NCBI RefSeq assembly: GCF_963576675.1
Contig: NC_088916.1
Span: 8,385,001-8,449,000 of the forward strand
DNA: 64,000 nt
Reading direction: 5' to 3'
Source: Euphorbia lathyris
Taxonomy: Eukaryota; Streptophyta; Magnoliopsida; Malpighiales; Euphorbiaceae
Below are positions 1 to 11,675 of the stretch, piece after piece. A program made the position numbers and the translations under genes. The notes under the pieces were generated by a model, which worked only from the letters and a program-made list of their open reading frames with translations, made no database searches and was not told the DNA's origin. How positions within the stretch are numbered: position 1 is the stretch's first letter; every line of letters starts with the position of its first letter.

Positions 1-226
1 TCACATTGTTCTTGGTTTGATTGCTTTGTTAATAGGGAAGTCTTATGTATGTACAAGTTAGAGAAAACCTAGCTGATGGTCAAGTTACTATTGACCGTGA
101 ATAGTGATCGATTGAACCCCAAAATATCGATTGATCCAAATCTAATGAAGTTGTTGGTTATCCCATTAAAGAAGGTATTCATCACTTAACTCTTAGCGTG
201 CAACTTAGGGGTTGTCGCCCTTCTAA
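1..226. other. Unassigned AT-rich flank
   Basis: No reading frame, repeat or RNA signature was recognised here. It is the flank into which the adjacent MITE inserted. Confidence 0.5.
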
Positions 227-627
227 GAACATCTCCAATAGAGGGTACCTACAAAAGTGTCAAAACTTAATACATAATCTCAAAATATAATATTTTATTG
301 TTTTTTTCATCCACATCACTTTTAGCAACCTTTACTTAAAAAATGCTTCAATAGAGGTTGCTTGAAAAGTTGGCATTATAATCTTACAAATTATTATTTT
401 ATTATAAATATTAAAAATAAAAGCCTCCAGATTTTATTATTTCTCTAGCAGAGGGACCACAGATTTTATATTAAAAAATAATAAACAAGGTTGCCAAGAG
501 GTTGCCAAAAATTGGCAACTTTCTTTAGCACTCACAATCACTCCAATATTGGGCACCCTTTAAAAGTTGTCAAACCTGATGCCACATCTGCTGGCACTCT
601 TTTGGACACCCTCTATTGGAGATGCTC
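227..627. mobile_element. PIF/Harbinger-type (Tourist-like) MITE, 401 bp
   Basis: The left end reads GAACATCTCCAATAGAGGGT and the right end is its near reverse complement, ending GGAGATGCTC, so the terminal inverted repeats are about 20 bp. The trinucleotide TAA occurs immediately outside both ends (224-226 and 628-630). That target duplication is typical of Harbinger elements. The interior is AT-rich with the short motif TTGCCAA repeated, and no coding capacity is seen. Superfamily assignment is inferred from TSD length and TIR type. Confidence 0.75.
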
Positions 628-630
628 TAA

Positions 631-1333
631 GGAGAGTTAGTGATATATGAATGGGGATTTTGAACATGGATTTTCACACCGTTTTTCCCACCTATTTTCA
701 CTAGTTATTTCTTGAGCTAACATTTAGTTCAATAATTAAATAGTCAAGCAAACATTTTCAAAATTTCGATAACGTAGCATAAAATTGATATTAACTGAAA
801 GCTTTAGGAGTAAATTAGAAATCCCTAAATTAAAGTCTAAATTAGAAATAATAACTTAGAAATATTTAAATTAAACCCTAAATTAGAAATCCCTAATTTA
901 GTTTAGAAATTATAAAACAAAACCTAGAAATAACATAAATAAAGCAAACTAAAATGGAAAACTTTGGGTGGAAAAGAAAAAAATTGGGTGAGTATGGAGT
1001 TTTTGGAAATTTTTTCCTTTTCTCGCATTCTCTTTCTCTTAGTCGAATCACTATTTCAAAAAGAAAGAAAGAGAAGGCTAGAAAAAGAATTGGGACATTC
1101 ACAAAAATGCCTCTAACATTTCTGCTAGATGGAAAGGGCATTTTCGCCCTTTCTATCCCCTTATTTTTTTAACCTAGTACTTCATAAAACGACGTCATTT
1201 TGTGCAGCACTAAATTAAAAAAATATAAGCGTTGCAGAAGATGGGTCTTCTACAACTGCAACCGCCATGGCTGGAGGGACTCCATCCATGGCGGTCCTTA
1301 GTGGAGCCAGGGAGGAAACCCCCTATCTGGGGG
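631..1333. other. Non-coding flank with a perfect short hairpin
   Basis: Mostly AT-rich spacer with three tandem-like echoes of 'aaattagaaat' near 810-910. At 1,261-1,293 a strong stem-loop is visible, with arms CCGCCATGG and CCATGGCGG. The GC-rich stretch from about 1,311 contains 'tggagccagggagg'. It is matched in inverted form by 'cttggctctgtccctg' at 8,014-8,029, beyond the Copia insertion. The Copia therefore seems to have landed in a small TIR element. Short open frames here have no protein-like features. Confidence 0.4.
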
Positions 1334-1338
1334 TTTTC

Positions 1339-1815
1339 TGTTGGATTTTCCATAATTTATATCAAGTTAGAATATGGTCCTAGTATATTATATACTTATG
1401 TAGTTTGATAAAATAAAACAATAAATGCTATTGGTCAGTTCACGTAAGGGTACGATCAATCATCATGTTTGATTAACCAAAGGGTACGTTGAATCCTATT
1501 GGTTCATTAATGAAAAGGTACCTTATGGATGAAGAGATACCTTGATGGAAGGTATATTTATAGAACATAATCAGAATTGGTCCTCTCTCTAACTTATCTA
1601 AAAGTCGTTTTCTCTCCATCTAGAAAATCTGTAAAGTCTAAAGGGTTAAGTGAGAGAAACACAATTCTCGTGATTCCAGAAGAACTCGATTATAATTATC
1701 ATGGATCAAGGTACGCTCTTCTGACTGTTATTAAGTGTTTGTGAAAATCATCTTATTCAAACATCTGGGCAATTATGTTTGTCTAATATTATGATGAAAT
1801 CTAAGATTTCTAACA
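1339..1815 (+). repeat. 5' LTR of the Copia element
   Basis: 477 bp, beginning TGTTGGA and ending TCTAACA. It is identical in length to the right LTR. The only differences noticed are the second base (G here, A at 7,498) and a G/A difference near 1,631. The 5' LTR normally supplies the promoter. Confidence 0.95.
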
Positions 1816-1817
1816 TG

Positions 1818-1829
1818 TGGTATCAGAGC
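1818..1829 (+). other. Primer-binding site (tRNA-iMet type)
   Basis: TGGTATCAGAGC two bases after the 5' LTR. This is the standard plant Copia primer-binding site, complementary to the 3' end of initiator methionine tRNA. Confidence 0.9.
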
Positions 1830-3052
1830 CTGGTTTTGAATGGATGATTTTCCAATTATGTTTAATATGTTTATCCGCTGCTTTAATAGTTAAATCTTTT
1901 TTTATGAACTCTGTTCTACAAATAATCTGATTAACATTTTTTTTCCTTTTATAAGAATGGAGATGTTCTGTTTTAATCATGGTTTCTTATTACAGAAACC
2001 AATTTTGTTTTAAATGGTTGTATCATATGCTTTAACCAAAATCTATTTCCTGTAATTGTTTTGATTTGTTGAATCATGAATATTGATTATGAAAGTTTAT
2101 GATGTTATGCGAGATTTTGATTACTTGTTATTAAAAGAAAGATGAAACCATTAATTTGATTTCTTTTATCTCTGATTGTTTTGGGAAACCCATTAATCAG
2201 ATTTTCTTATCTCTGTTTGTTTTCCATTATGTTTTATTCTATTCAAATGTTAATGACTACCTTAATTATGAATTAATGTTTAGTGGGCAAATCGGTTTGT
2301 GAAGGGCAATTATATTTTCTAGTTTTGCAAAGCCTTATGGATTAAATCAGTTTTTATTCTACTTTTATGCTTACTGTCCATATTTGTTTTGTGTATATTA
2401 CAATATCTATATACATGATGTATATATGAAGTGGATTATATATATAATTTAAAATTCAGTAACGAATTTAATCACCAAAGTGATTAAAATATTAAAGTCT
2501 TATACAAATTGTATATTATTATTTTTATTTGATATCTATATTATGTGTAATTTGTTAGTCATCAAAATGGCCAAATTAGAAAGATTTCATAGATATCATG
2601 TTAAAATAATTTTAATTACTCATGTATACGATGATGCTTATAAGTGAGATGATATTATGATAAATCAAAATATTTTATCATGAGTATATTGACGTTCATT
2701 GTTATAAAATATTATGGATCGCCCAAAGGCTGATTAGTTATTTTATAATTTATAAACATTACATGGTTAATTAATATATATTTGAGTAGACATGTTTAGT
2801 ATATCCAAAGATAGCAAATATGTCTAATTGGAGTATATTAATTACAAATTATGTGTAATTAAATTAATGAAGCATCAATTATGTTTTGTTTCATTGTTGT
2901 ATATTGTTGTTTTACCCAAAGGTGAATTTCAATGTACATTTGATGATGATATAAAATTCTGAATCTTTATTACTGAAACTAAATTTTACTCAAGACATTA
3001 ATGGATGAGTTATATATTTGCAACATCTGTTCCTGTCTCTCTTCATTCGTAA
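1830..3052 (+). other. Copia untranslated leader
   Basis: About 1.2 kb of AT-rich, non-coding leader between the primer-binding site and gag. No open frame has gag similarity. The last in-frame stop before gag (TAA at 3,050) lies immediately upstream of recognisable gag codons. Confidence 0.6.
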
Positions 3053-4165
3053 GCAACGTCTGTAATTAAATTCAATGGGCTTAATTTCTCTGAATGGTGT
3101 GAACAAATCCAGTTTCACCTTGGTGTTTTAGATCTTGATTTGGCACTCTTAATTGATGCACCTAATGCACTTACTACTACTAGTAGTGCCGAACAGAGAT
3201 CTGCCTATAAAGCATGGGAAAAATCTAACAGACTAAGCTTAATGTTTATGCGAATGACAGTAGCAAACAACATCAAGTCCACAATAAATAAAACCGAAAG
3301 TGCAAGGGAATTTATGATATTTGTGGAAGAATGTTCCCAGTCTGAGTCTGCTGATAAGTCTCTTGCTGGGACACTAATGGGTACTTTAACCACTATTAAG
3401 TTTGATGGTTCTCGTACCATGCACCAGCATATTATTGAAATGTCTAATATTGCTGCAAGACTGAAGTCTATGGGAATGGAAGTGAATGAAAATTTCCTAG
3501 TAACGTTTATTCTTAATTCCTTACCTTCTGAGTATGGTCCATTTCATATGAACTACAATACTCTAAAGGACAAATGGAATGTGCATGAATTACAAAGTAT
3601 GCTCATTCAAGAGGAGGCAAGGCTTAAGAAACCAGGAATTCATTCAATTAAACTCATGGGTAATAAAGGAGTTGGAAAGAAACCAGGAAAGAAGTATGGA
3701 AAGGGCAAGAAAGGACTATCAAAAATGAATCGGTCATCAGCCCAAATCCACAAAAAGGAATCAAACAAGGATGTGTGTCATTTTTGTAAAAAACATGGAC
3801 ACTATCAGAAAGACTGCCTGAAACGTAAGGCATGGTTCGAAAAGAAAGGTAAGCTTAAGGCTTTAGTATGTTTCGAATCAAATTTAGCTGAAGTTCCTTA
3901 TAATACTTGGTGGATTGATTCTGGTTGTACCACTCATGTTTCAAATACGATGCAGGGATTCCTTTCAACCCAGACCATAAGCCTAAATGAAAAGTTCATC
4001 TTTATGGGAAATCGGGTCAAAGTTCCAGTTGAAGCCATTGGCACTTACCGTTTGATTTTAGACACTGGACATCATTTAGATCTTTTTCAGACCTTTTATG
4101 TTCCTTCTATTTCTCGTAATTTGATTTCTTTGTCCAAACTTGATAATTCTGGGTATACATTTTAA
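3053..4165 (+). pseudogene. Copia gag plus N-terminal protease (frame ends early)
   Basis: Encodes the UBN2-type Copia capsid, then a zinc knuckle C-x2-C-x4-H-x4-C (residues 213-226 counted from 3,140) and the aspartic protease active site D-S-G (D260). Gag-like codons extend upstream to 3,053 without an ATG in frame, with a stop at 3,050, so the native start is lost or altered. A conventional annotation would have to use TTG at 3,140. The frame ends at 4,165 in a run of T. The next base-shifted frame continues the same polyprotein, so an extra base split a formerly single frame. Products would package RNA and process the polyprotein. Confidence 0.9.
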
Positions 4166-7091
4166 ATTTGGGAATAGTTGTTTTAGTTTGTTCAATCAAA
4201 ATCTCTTTATTGGTTCTGGTATTCTTTATGATGGCTTATACAAATTAAATCTTGATTCTAATTTTGCCGAAACTTTGTTAACCTTGCATCAAAACTTTGG
4301 AACTAAACGTGGTTTAAGTAATGAATCGTCTGCTAACTTGTGGCATAAACGTTTGGGTCATATATCCAAAGCAAGAATGGAGGCATTAATAAAGAATCAA
4401 ATCCTACCTGATTTGGATTTTACTGATCTTGGAATATGTGTGGATTGTATTAAGGGAAAACACACAAAACACACAATTAAGAAAGCAGCCATAAGAAGTT
4501 CACAGCTCCTTGAAATTATACACACTGATATTTGTGGGCCTTTTGATGTTCCATCTTTTGGTGGGGAACGATATTTCATCACTTTTATTGATTATTTTTC
4601 ACGTTATGGATATGTCTATTTATTGCATGAAAAATCTCAATCAGTAGATATCCTTGAGGTGTTTATCAATGAGGTTGAAAGGCAACTAGATAAAAAGGTG
4701 AAAATTGTCAGATCTGATAGAGGTGGTGAATATTATGGAAGGTATGATGAAAATGGACAGCACCCTGGTCCATTTGCTAAATTCCTAGAAATTCGTGGTA
4801 TTTGTGCTCAATACACAATGCCAGGAACACCGCAACAAAACGGTGTTGCAGAAAGGCGTAATCGTACATTAATGGATATGGTTAGAAGTATGTTAAGCAA
4901 TTCATCTTTACCCAAATCATTGTGGATGCATGTTTTAAAAACCGCTGTGTATTTATTAAATAGGGTTCCTAGTAAGGCAGTTCCAAAGACTCCTTTTGAA
5001 CTGTGGACAGGAAGGAAACCCAGTTTAAGGCACCTGCATGTTTGGGGTTGCCCAGCGGAAGTAAGAATTTATAATCCACAAGAAAAGAAACTGGATTCAA
5101 GAACAATCAGTGGTTTTTTCATTGGTTATCCAGAAAAATCTAAAGGGTATATATTCTATTGTCCTAACCATAGTACAAGAATTGTTGAAACTGGAAATGC
5201 TAGGTTCATTGAGAATGATGAAGTCAGTGGGATTTTGGAACCACGAAATGTGGAAATTCAAGAAGTTAGAGTGCAAGTTCCCTTGCCTGTAGCTTCCTCT
5301 CAAGTTGTTGTTCCTATACATGTTGATCATGTTAATGAATTACAAGAACAACAAATTAATGATCCAACTCCACTAAATGAAGTTTCCATGAATGAACCTA
5401 TCATAAGTGAAGCACAAGAAACTACATTAAGGAGATCTGTAAGGGAAAAGAGATCTGCTATTTCTGATGATTATGTGGTTTATCTGCAAGAGACAGAATT
5501 TGATGAAGGAATCGACAATGATCCAGTTTCATTTTCACAAGCTATAAAAAGTAATAATTCTACTAAGTGGTTAGATGCCATGAACGAAGAGATGAAATCA
5601 ATGGACCACAACAAAGTTTGGCACCTTGTTGAATTGCCAAAAGGTTGTAAACGAGTTGGGTGTAGGTGGGTCTTTAAGACTAAACGTGACTCGAAAGGCA
5701 ATATCGAACGTTACAAGGCTAGACTTGTTGCCAAGGGTTTTACTCAAAAAGAGGGTATTGATTTTAAAGAAACTTTTTCACCTATTTCTAGAAAAGACTC
5801 TTTTAGAATTATTATGGCATTGGTAGCGCATTATGATTTAGAGCTCCACCAAATGGATGTGAAAACCGCTTTTTTAAATGGGAATTTAGATGAGGATGTT
5901 TATATGGTTCAACCAGAAGGATTTGTGGTTCAAGGAAAGAAAAATATGGTGTGTAAACTGAAAAATTCAATATATGGGCTAAAACAAGCTTCCCGACAAT
6001 GGTATCTTAAGTTCAATGATACCATCACATCTTTTGGATTTAAGGAAAACATTGTTGATCGATGTATATATCTAAAGATCAGTGGGAGTAAGCTTATAAT
6101 TCTAGTTCTGTATGTTGATGATATCTTGCTTGCAACTAATGATCTTGGTTTATTACGTCAAACCAAAGAATTTCTCTCTAAATGCTTTGAAATGAAAGAT
6201 ATGGGTGAGGCATCCTATGTGATTGGAATAGAAATATTTCGTGACAGATCACAAGGATTATTGGGATTGTCTCAGAAAGCATATATTAAAAGGATTCTAG
6301 AGAGATTCAAGATGGAAAAATGCTCTGCAAGTGTTGTTCCAATTCAGAAAGGAGATAAATTTAGTCTCGATCAATGTCCAAAGAATGAATTGGAACGTAG
6401 TCAAATGGAAAATATTCCTTATGCATCTATTGTTGGGAGTTTGATGTATGCACAGACTTGTACCAGGCCAGACATCAGTTTTGCTATTGGAATGTTGGGC
6501 AGGTATCAAAGTAACCCAGGATTAGATCATTGGAAAGCTGCAAAGAAAGTGTTGCGATATCTTCAAGGAACAAAAGATCATATGCTCACTTATAAAAGAT
6601 CTGATCATCTTAAAGTGATTGGATATTCAGATTCAGATTATGGAGGATGTGTGGATACTAGAAAATGCACATTTGGTTATTTGTTCCAATTAGCTGGAGG
6701 AGCAATTTCATGGAAGAGTGCAAAAGAATCAATAATTGCTACATCCACTATGGAAGCTGAGTTCGTGGCATGTTTTCAGGCCACAATTCAAGGATTATGG
6801 TTGCGGAACTTTATTTTAGGACTTGAAATTGTCGACAGTATTGCCAAGCCGCTGAAAATTTACTGTGATAATTCTGCAGCAGTCTTCTTTTCTAAAAACG
6901 ACAAGTATTCGCAAGGTGCTAAACATATGGAAATTAAATACCTTGTTGTTAAAGAAGAAGTTCAGAAACAAAGAGTGTCAATAGAACACATTAGCACAAA
7001 TGTTATGGTTGCGGATCCGTTGACAAAAGGATTATCCCCTAAGGTGTTTAGTGAACATGTTGAAAGAATGGGGATTATCAAATATCATTAA
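4140..7091 (+). pseudogene. Copia integrase-reverse transcriptase-RNase H
   Basis: 983 codons in the +1 frame relative to gag. In order: GAG-pre-integrase HHCC zinc finger (about residues 60-105), integrase core with D130, D193 and E238 (the E in the NGVAERRN motif), and a reverse transcriptase from about residue 478 with YVDD at 658-661. RNase H follows, with [13 protein letters not shown] and YCDN motifs. It ends at the usual PLTKGL tail. All catalytic motifs look intact, so the only obvious defect is the frameshift separating it from gag/protease. The annotated ATG at 4,140 overlaps the gag frame and is not a natural start. Confidence 0.93.
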
Positions 7092-7496
7092 TGATGATGT
7101 TATAATTATATTTTATGATATAATGTATTTGACACTCTGAGCTCATTTACATATTGTTTCTGATATAAATTTTTATATCCTGTTTCTTATAAATAGTATA
7201 TATACATGAATGCATAATGGGCATTAAACAGGATATAGTCTCTAACAAAGACATTATTGTTGGACCATCATGAAAAAACTTATTATAATTCATTTTGAGT
7301 ATAAGATTTATATTGTGATACATGGAAGGGACTATGTCGATGAACTGGCATACAACCGCTATGATCCTTATTAGTCTTATTGCTTAACAATGACTTTATG
7401 TTTGACCAGTATGGTAATGGGTTTATTTTTTAATGCGCGCCTTATGTTTGTTATTAAACTGTATATATATAATTTCACACGGACCAAGTGGGAGAA
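7092..7496 (+). other. Copia 3' untranslated region and polypurine tract
   Basis: AT-rich with no frame. It ends in a purine-rich tract just before the right LTR that would prime plus-strand synthesis. Confidence 0.7.
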
Positions 7497-7973
7497 TATT
7501 GGATTTTCCATAATTTATATCAAGTTAGAATATGGTCCTAGTATATTATATACTTATGTAGTTTGATAAAATAAAACAATAAATGCTATTGGTCAGTTCA
7601 CGTAAGGGTACGATCAATCATCATGTTTGATTAACCAAAGGGTACGTTGAATCCTATTGGTTCATTAATGAAAAGGTACCTTATGGATGAAGAGATACCT
7701 TGATGGAAGGTATATTTATAGAACATAATCAGAATTGGTCCTCTCTCTAACTTATCTAAAAGTCGTTTTCTCTCCATCTAGAAAATCTATAAAGTCTAAA
7801 GGGTTAAGTGAGAGAAACACAATTCTCGTGATTCCAGAAGAACTCGATTATAATTATCATGGATCAAGGTACGCTCTTCTGACTGTTATTAAGTGTTTGT
7901 GAAAATCATCTTATTCAAACATCTGGGCAATTATGTTTGTCTAATATTATGATGAAATCTAAGATTTCTAACA
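7497..7973 (+). repeat. 3' LTR of the Copia element
   Basis: 477 bp. It begins TATTGGA (the TG terminus mutated to TA) and ends TCTAACA, followed by the target duplicate TTTTC. It is almost identical to the left LTR. Confidence 0.95.
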
Positions 7974-7978
7974 TTTTC

Positions 7979-8773
7979 GGCGGGCCGGAAGGTCGTCCGA
8001 CCTTCCCCACCCCTCTTGGCTCTGTCCCTGTACACACGTGCTTACAAAACTAAGTCTATTTGTTCCACATTATAAAACTAAGTCTTTTAATTTCCATTTT
8101 ATTCTTAAATTAATTTCATCCGTTTAGGAATTCTTTACCCCATGTATTTTATCTTGATTAGCTTGATATATATCAACTTCAATCAAATATAAACATTTTC
8201 TCACTAAATATGTATGTTAGCTTTACATATTATACATAGGATATCATTTACAATTTACAATACATGTTTAAGTCATTATTCTACATAAAGGATTCACAAA
8301 ACTTAGTTTAACACAATGTAAATATTAAAGTTGAAGTTGATTAACACAAATCATTCATAATTTAGGATTTAACACAGCAAAAATATTAAAGTTGAAATTA
8401 ATTAACAAAAAAGTATTCCTATTTATAATTTTGGATTTAATTTTTTATTTTATATCATTAGATTAGTTCTTAGGTTTTAGTTTTTCCTTGTTTTTAAAAA
8501 AATATTCAAAAACATTGGATCTTACTCATGGTCGATTAGCGGTCCAACTGGTTGGTCATCCGGTTTTTAAAATATTGGATATTATAATTAAGGAACAAGT
8601 ACTTTGCGGACAATTTTAAACCAAACATTAGTTATTCCAAACCGGTGGATAAAGTATCAATGTGTTCATATATGTGTAAAGTAACTAACTAAGTTAGTAT
8701 AAATTCACGGTGAAATGTTATAATTAAACTGCTCATTTTCATCATGACGTTTTTTTTTACCTTTGATGTGCAG
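7979..8773. other. Spacer with a 20-bp palindrome
   Basis: The first 50 bases are GC-rich and probably the right half of a small TIR element interrupted by the Copia. GGAAGGTCG and CGACCTTCC form a perfect stem at about 7,987-8,006. The rest is AT-rich, with several imperfect repeats of 'aatattaaagttgaa' near 8,320-8,400. No gene is seen. Confidence 0.45.
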
Positions 8774-8881
8774 ACATGGTATAATGCTTATGGAATTAAG
8801 TATATAAAGGAAGCCGGGCGAAAAAGAGTTAGAGAAGCAGAAGAGAACTCGAATTGTAAAAAATTAATCAATTTGTTATAA
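8774..8881 (+). pseudogene. Decayed last exon of a GATA factor
   Basis: A splice-acceptor-like TGTGCAG precedes 36 codons that parallel the last exon of the intact GATA gene at 13,103-13,216. The C-terminal half of the zinc finger is present, but both cysteines of the CNAC motif are now tyrosine. The basic tail with EAE(E)NS is recognisable. It lies on the opposite strand to the intact gene. Loss of the metal ligands rules out a functional finger. Confidence 0.8.
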
Positions 8882-9089
8882 TTTCGTTTAATTAATTTCT
8901 GGTAAGATAAAATTATTTTACAATTCCTTGAATTTGACTTTACTTTCTTTTGTTTTGCTTTAATTTTTAGGTCTAGGGGGTTTTGGTATAGAATAGTTAT
9001 TTTTAGTGGAAAAAGCACAATAATAATATGATAGAGTACTCTAAGGGAATTTTTATAAAATGAGCTGTATTCTGCAGCAGCCCCTAATT

Positions 9090-9330
9090 CTTTTACATTT
9101 GGTAATCTTAGATTGGGATTAGGACAAAAAATAATAATGATTATGATTTAGCAAAAAGAAAAGGAGTTTGTTTGGTGTTCATGCATGATGTATTAAAATC
9201 TGGCACATTCATTACAAATTATCCTAATTATCTGAGTTAGTTTTATGTGAAACCATTTGATATTATCTTCATGGTCAGATGGCAGAAAAATTAATTAATA
9301 AAAATTATATATGATTGAAGAAAATTTAAT
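9090..9330 (-). repeat. Copy of the GATA-gene upstream segment
   Basis: Contains in order the phrases seen upstream of the intact GATA gene at 15,110-15,270: 'cttagatt...gattatga', 'gttcatgcat', 'gtgaaacca' and 'tcttcatggtcagatggca'. The same module recurs at 43,735-43,830 and 57,460-57,670. It is a duplicated promoter-proximal fragment with no reading frame of its own. Confidence 0.6.
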
Positions 9331-9626
9331 AAATTAAGTATATATATCATTCAAATGTATATGATACTTTAACTATTCAAAATTTTATTTTTTACTATCA
9401 TATAAACGAAAATTTTGTTTTTAAATTTCCTAAAAGTTGCAATTAAAGGTAGGGGTATATTCATATTCTTCTCTTCATTTATTTTTCTTTCTAGTTTTAT
9501 ATGGATTCTTTCTCTATAGTAGGAATTTATACCTTGACTATGGAAGAGGAGTCCTTTTCACTACAAAAAAAAAAAAAGGAGTTTTAGGGATGGAAAAAAT
9601 CGTCCTCAAAAACATAAAAATTTGTA

Positions 9627-9800
9627 CAACACAAGCCCATCACATCATGTGTTTTTAATTCTATAAATTAACGAGGTTGTCAGGACTCGAACCATCGCCC
9701 ATTTGGTCTAAGAGGCTCTGGTAACATGTCATGAAACCGATTGAACTAAAAGTCTGATCTGATAGTTAAGGCTCAATCATAGATTTTATATTAATCTCAG
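9627..9800 (-). repeat. tRNA-related repeat, copy 1
   Basis: Read on the minus strand, the segment carries a pol III B-box-like 'ggttcgagtcc' after 'cctcttagaccaa'. It is followed by 'acaacctc.ttaat', the layout of a degenerate tRNA-derived SINE. Other copies are at about 10,085-10,300 (minus), 58,430-58,600 and 59,580-59,745 (plus). Confidence 0.5.
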
Positions 9801-10084
9801 ACACATGTCCACACGCAAATGCCTCATCGAGCTGATAGTTAAGGTCCAATCGTAGATCTTATAGTAATCTCTGACAATTTCTACAAATCTGCTTCTTTGT
9901 CCTTACTACTTAATCATAAAGCTATGCAAAGAGACTTGTTTAAGTGTTTAATGGATCTTGGGAACACACAAGACTTAACCTAGGTGGTTTTAGTAGAAGA
10001 AATATTGGATCTTGATGCTTAATCTTATGTATGTATTTGTAAGTGAATAACCCTCAACTTGCATAAAGTATCTAGTTAACACAC

Positions 10085-10300
10085 ACGCAAATGCCCATTG
10101 GGCTTGCAGCGTGCACAACACAGGCCCATCCCGCCATGTGTTTTATTAATTCCACAAATTAATGAGATTGTCGGGACTCGAACCCTTGACCGTTTGGTCA
10201 TAGTGACTCTGATACCATGTCATGGAACCGATTGAACTAAAAGCTCGAGCTTATAGTTAAGGCCCAATCATATATCTTATATTAATCTCCGACACATAGG
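10085..10300 (-). repeat. tRNA-related repeat, copy 2
   Basis: Clearly homologous to the copy at 9,627-9,800 in the same orientation, with the B-box-like 'gggttcgagtcc' on the minus strand and the phrase 'tggtatcagagtcac'. No flanking target duplication was located. Confidence 0.5.
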
Positions 10301-11110
10301 GTTATCAACACAGTTTGAGAGTTCAGAGGCTAATCATGCTTTTTGGATAAGTTTAAGGGACAAATGATGTATTAAGCCTTGAAAAATCGATAATCCTACT
10401 TGTTGAATCCATTCGGATACGATAATTTACTTACTTAATTTGTTACTTGTCAAACATAGTGCATTTGTTGATGTTCACATTTTAGGACAATAATACTCAT
10501 ATGGAACTATTGTTTTTTCAAGTAGTTTAGAAGAAAAAACTAATTTTACTTTTCCTTCACGTTGATATTAATTTTAGTAGATTTTATGTAATTGCTATTG
10601 ATTTTATCCATTTTTTTGGGTTTCTAAAAATGAAAAATTCGTTGAAATTGATGCAAAATTGCAATATCTCCATTTGATTTTCATTTTATATTTTACTTAA
10701 CATTTGTTAAAAATATTCATAGTTTTTTAAATGAGTTATGGTAGATTTCTTTTACTTTCTCACAATTTCTTTCATTTTGATTGAATTTGTTAGAATTTCG
10801 AACTGGAGACTGTTTGAATGTTGTTGAACTTATTTGTAAATTAAAGTAACATTACTCTTGATGATTTCAAAATAATTTGATGGTATATTTGATAAATTTG
10901 TGTTTCTTCAGTCATGTTGCCTCTATTATCAATACAACTACACTTTTTTCTACTTTTTGTTGTCTTTATGTTTTCAAGTTTTTTGGACTGGACTTTTTCT
11001 AATATTGGTATTTGAAGTCGAATGAGACCGAAGAATCGAGATTGTTTTCGTATCATAGAGATCGAAGTTTCAATCAAATTTGATTTTTTTCGTATGTTTT
11101 TTTATGGAAT
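10301..11110. other. AT-rich spacer
   Basis: No repeat family or gene recognised. Open frames on the minus strand near 10,841-11,077 show no domain and are probably chance. Confidence 0.4.
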
Positions 11111-11114
11111 CTTT

Positions 11115-11640
11115 GTGTGTAGCTAGCTTGGATTAGGATATGGAAGGTGATACAGATCGGGTAACGGGCGATAGTTTTCAATCGTAAACTACCAAAGATA
11201 TTCTCAAGCTAAACTTGAAGGAGCCGTGAAACCCCCAGATTTACAAGCTAAACTTGAAGGAATTAGAAATCCACATTGTTAAGAGGGATGAACCCTAAAA
11301 ACACTCTCAAAGAGAAGATATATTTTGATTGATAAAAAGTTGCATATCCTTACAAAGATGGGGTTTAAATACTCCCCTAAAGAAAACTAAAGACATAATT
11401 ACCTCTACTAGGGTTACAACTAAAGAAAGAAAATAAAGGGTAAAATAGGTAAGTGTATATTCTTCCTTGTGAAGGAAAGAAAACTTAAATAGGCAGAATG
11501 TATATCCTTCCTTGTTTAAGGAAGGAAAGCTTGCAACTATCCTTCCTTAAACAAGGAAGGAAAGTTCACTCCTTGTAAAGGAAGTAATCTCTAGGACCCG
11601 CCTCAGTTATTCATCCGGTATACGTCATTAGGTGCACATG
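11115..11640 (-). mobile_element. LTR fragment of a retrotransposon (inverted relative to 16.3-16.8 kb)
   Basis: Read on the minus strand this matches the plus-strand segment at 16,370-16,640. Shared phrases include 'gtatttaaa', 'tttttatcaatcaa', 'cttgagaatatcttt' and 'gtttac.attgaaaact'. The 16.6-kb copy is followed by a tRNA-Met-type primer site, so this is interpreted as an LTR piece of the same family. Confidence 0.5.
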
Positions 11641-11675
11641 TTGTTCGTATTGCCCACATCTGAATATGATCTGCC

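Larger units (their letters stand above)
1339..7973 (+). mobile_element. Complete Ty1/Copia LTR retrotransposon
   Basis: Two direct LTRs (1,339-1,815 and 7,497-7,973) flank gag, protease, integrase, reverse transcriptase and RNase H coding sequence in Copia order. The 5-bp target duplication TTTTC lies at 1,334-1,338 and 7,974-7,978. A primer-binding site matching initiator tRNA-Met (TGGTATCAGAGC, from 1,818) follows the left LTR. A purine-rich tract (ggaccaagtgggaga, to about 7,495) precedes the right one. The LTRs differ at only two positions seen by eye, so insertion is recent. A one-base frameshift in the protease-integrase linker makes this copy unlikely to be autonomous. Confidence 0.97.

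Noticed and set aside
893..1172. Two overlapping 70-80 codon frames
   Set aside because: AT-rich, opposite strands over the same bases, hydrophobic low-complexity translation, no splice or promoter context.
4140..4170. Programmed +1 frameshift between gag/protease and integrase
   Set aside because: Plant Copia elements normally use one frame. The junction lies inside the protease-integrase linker and is best explained by one extra T in a T run.
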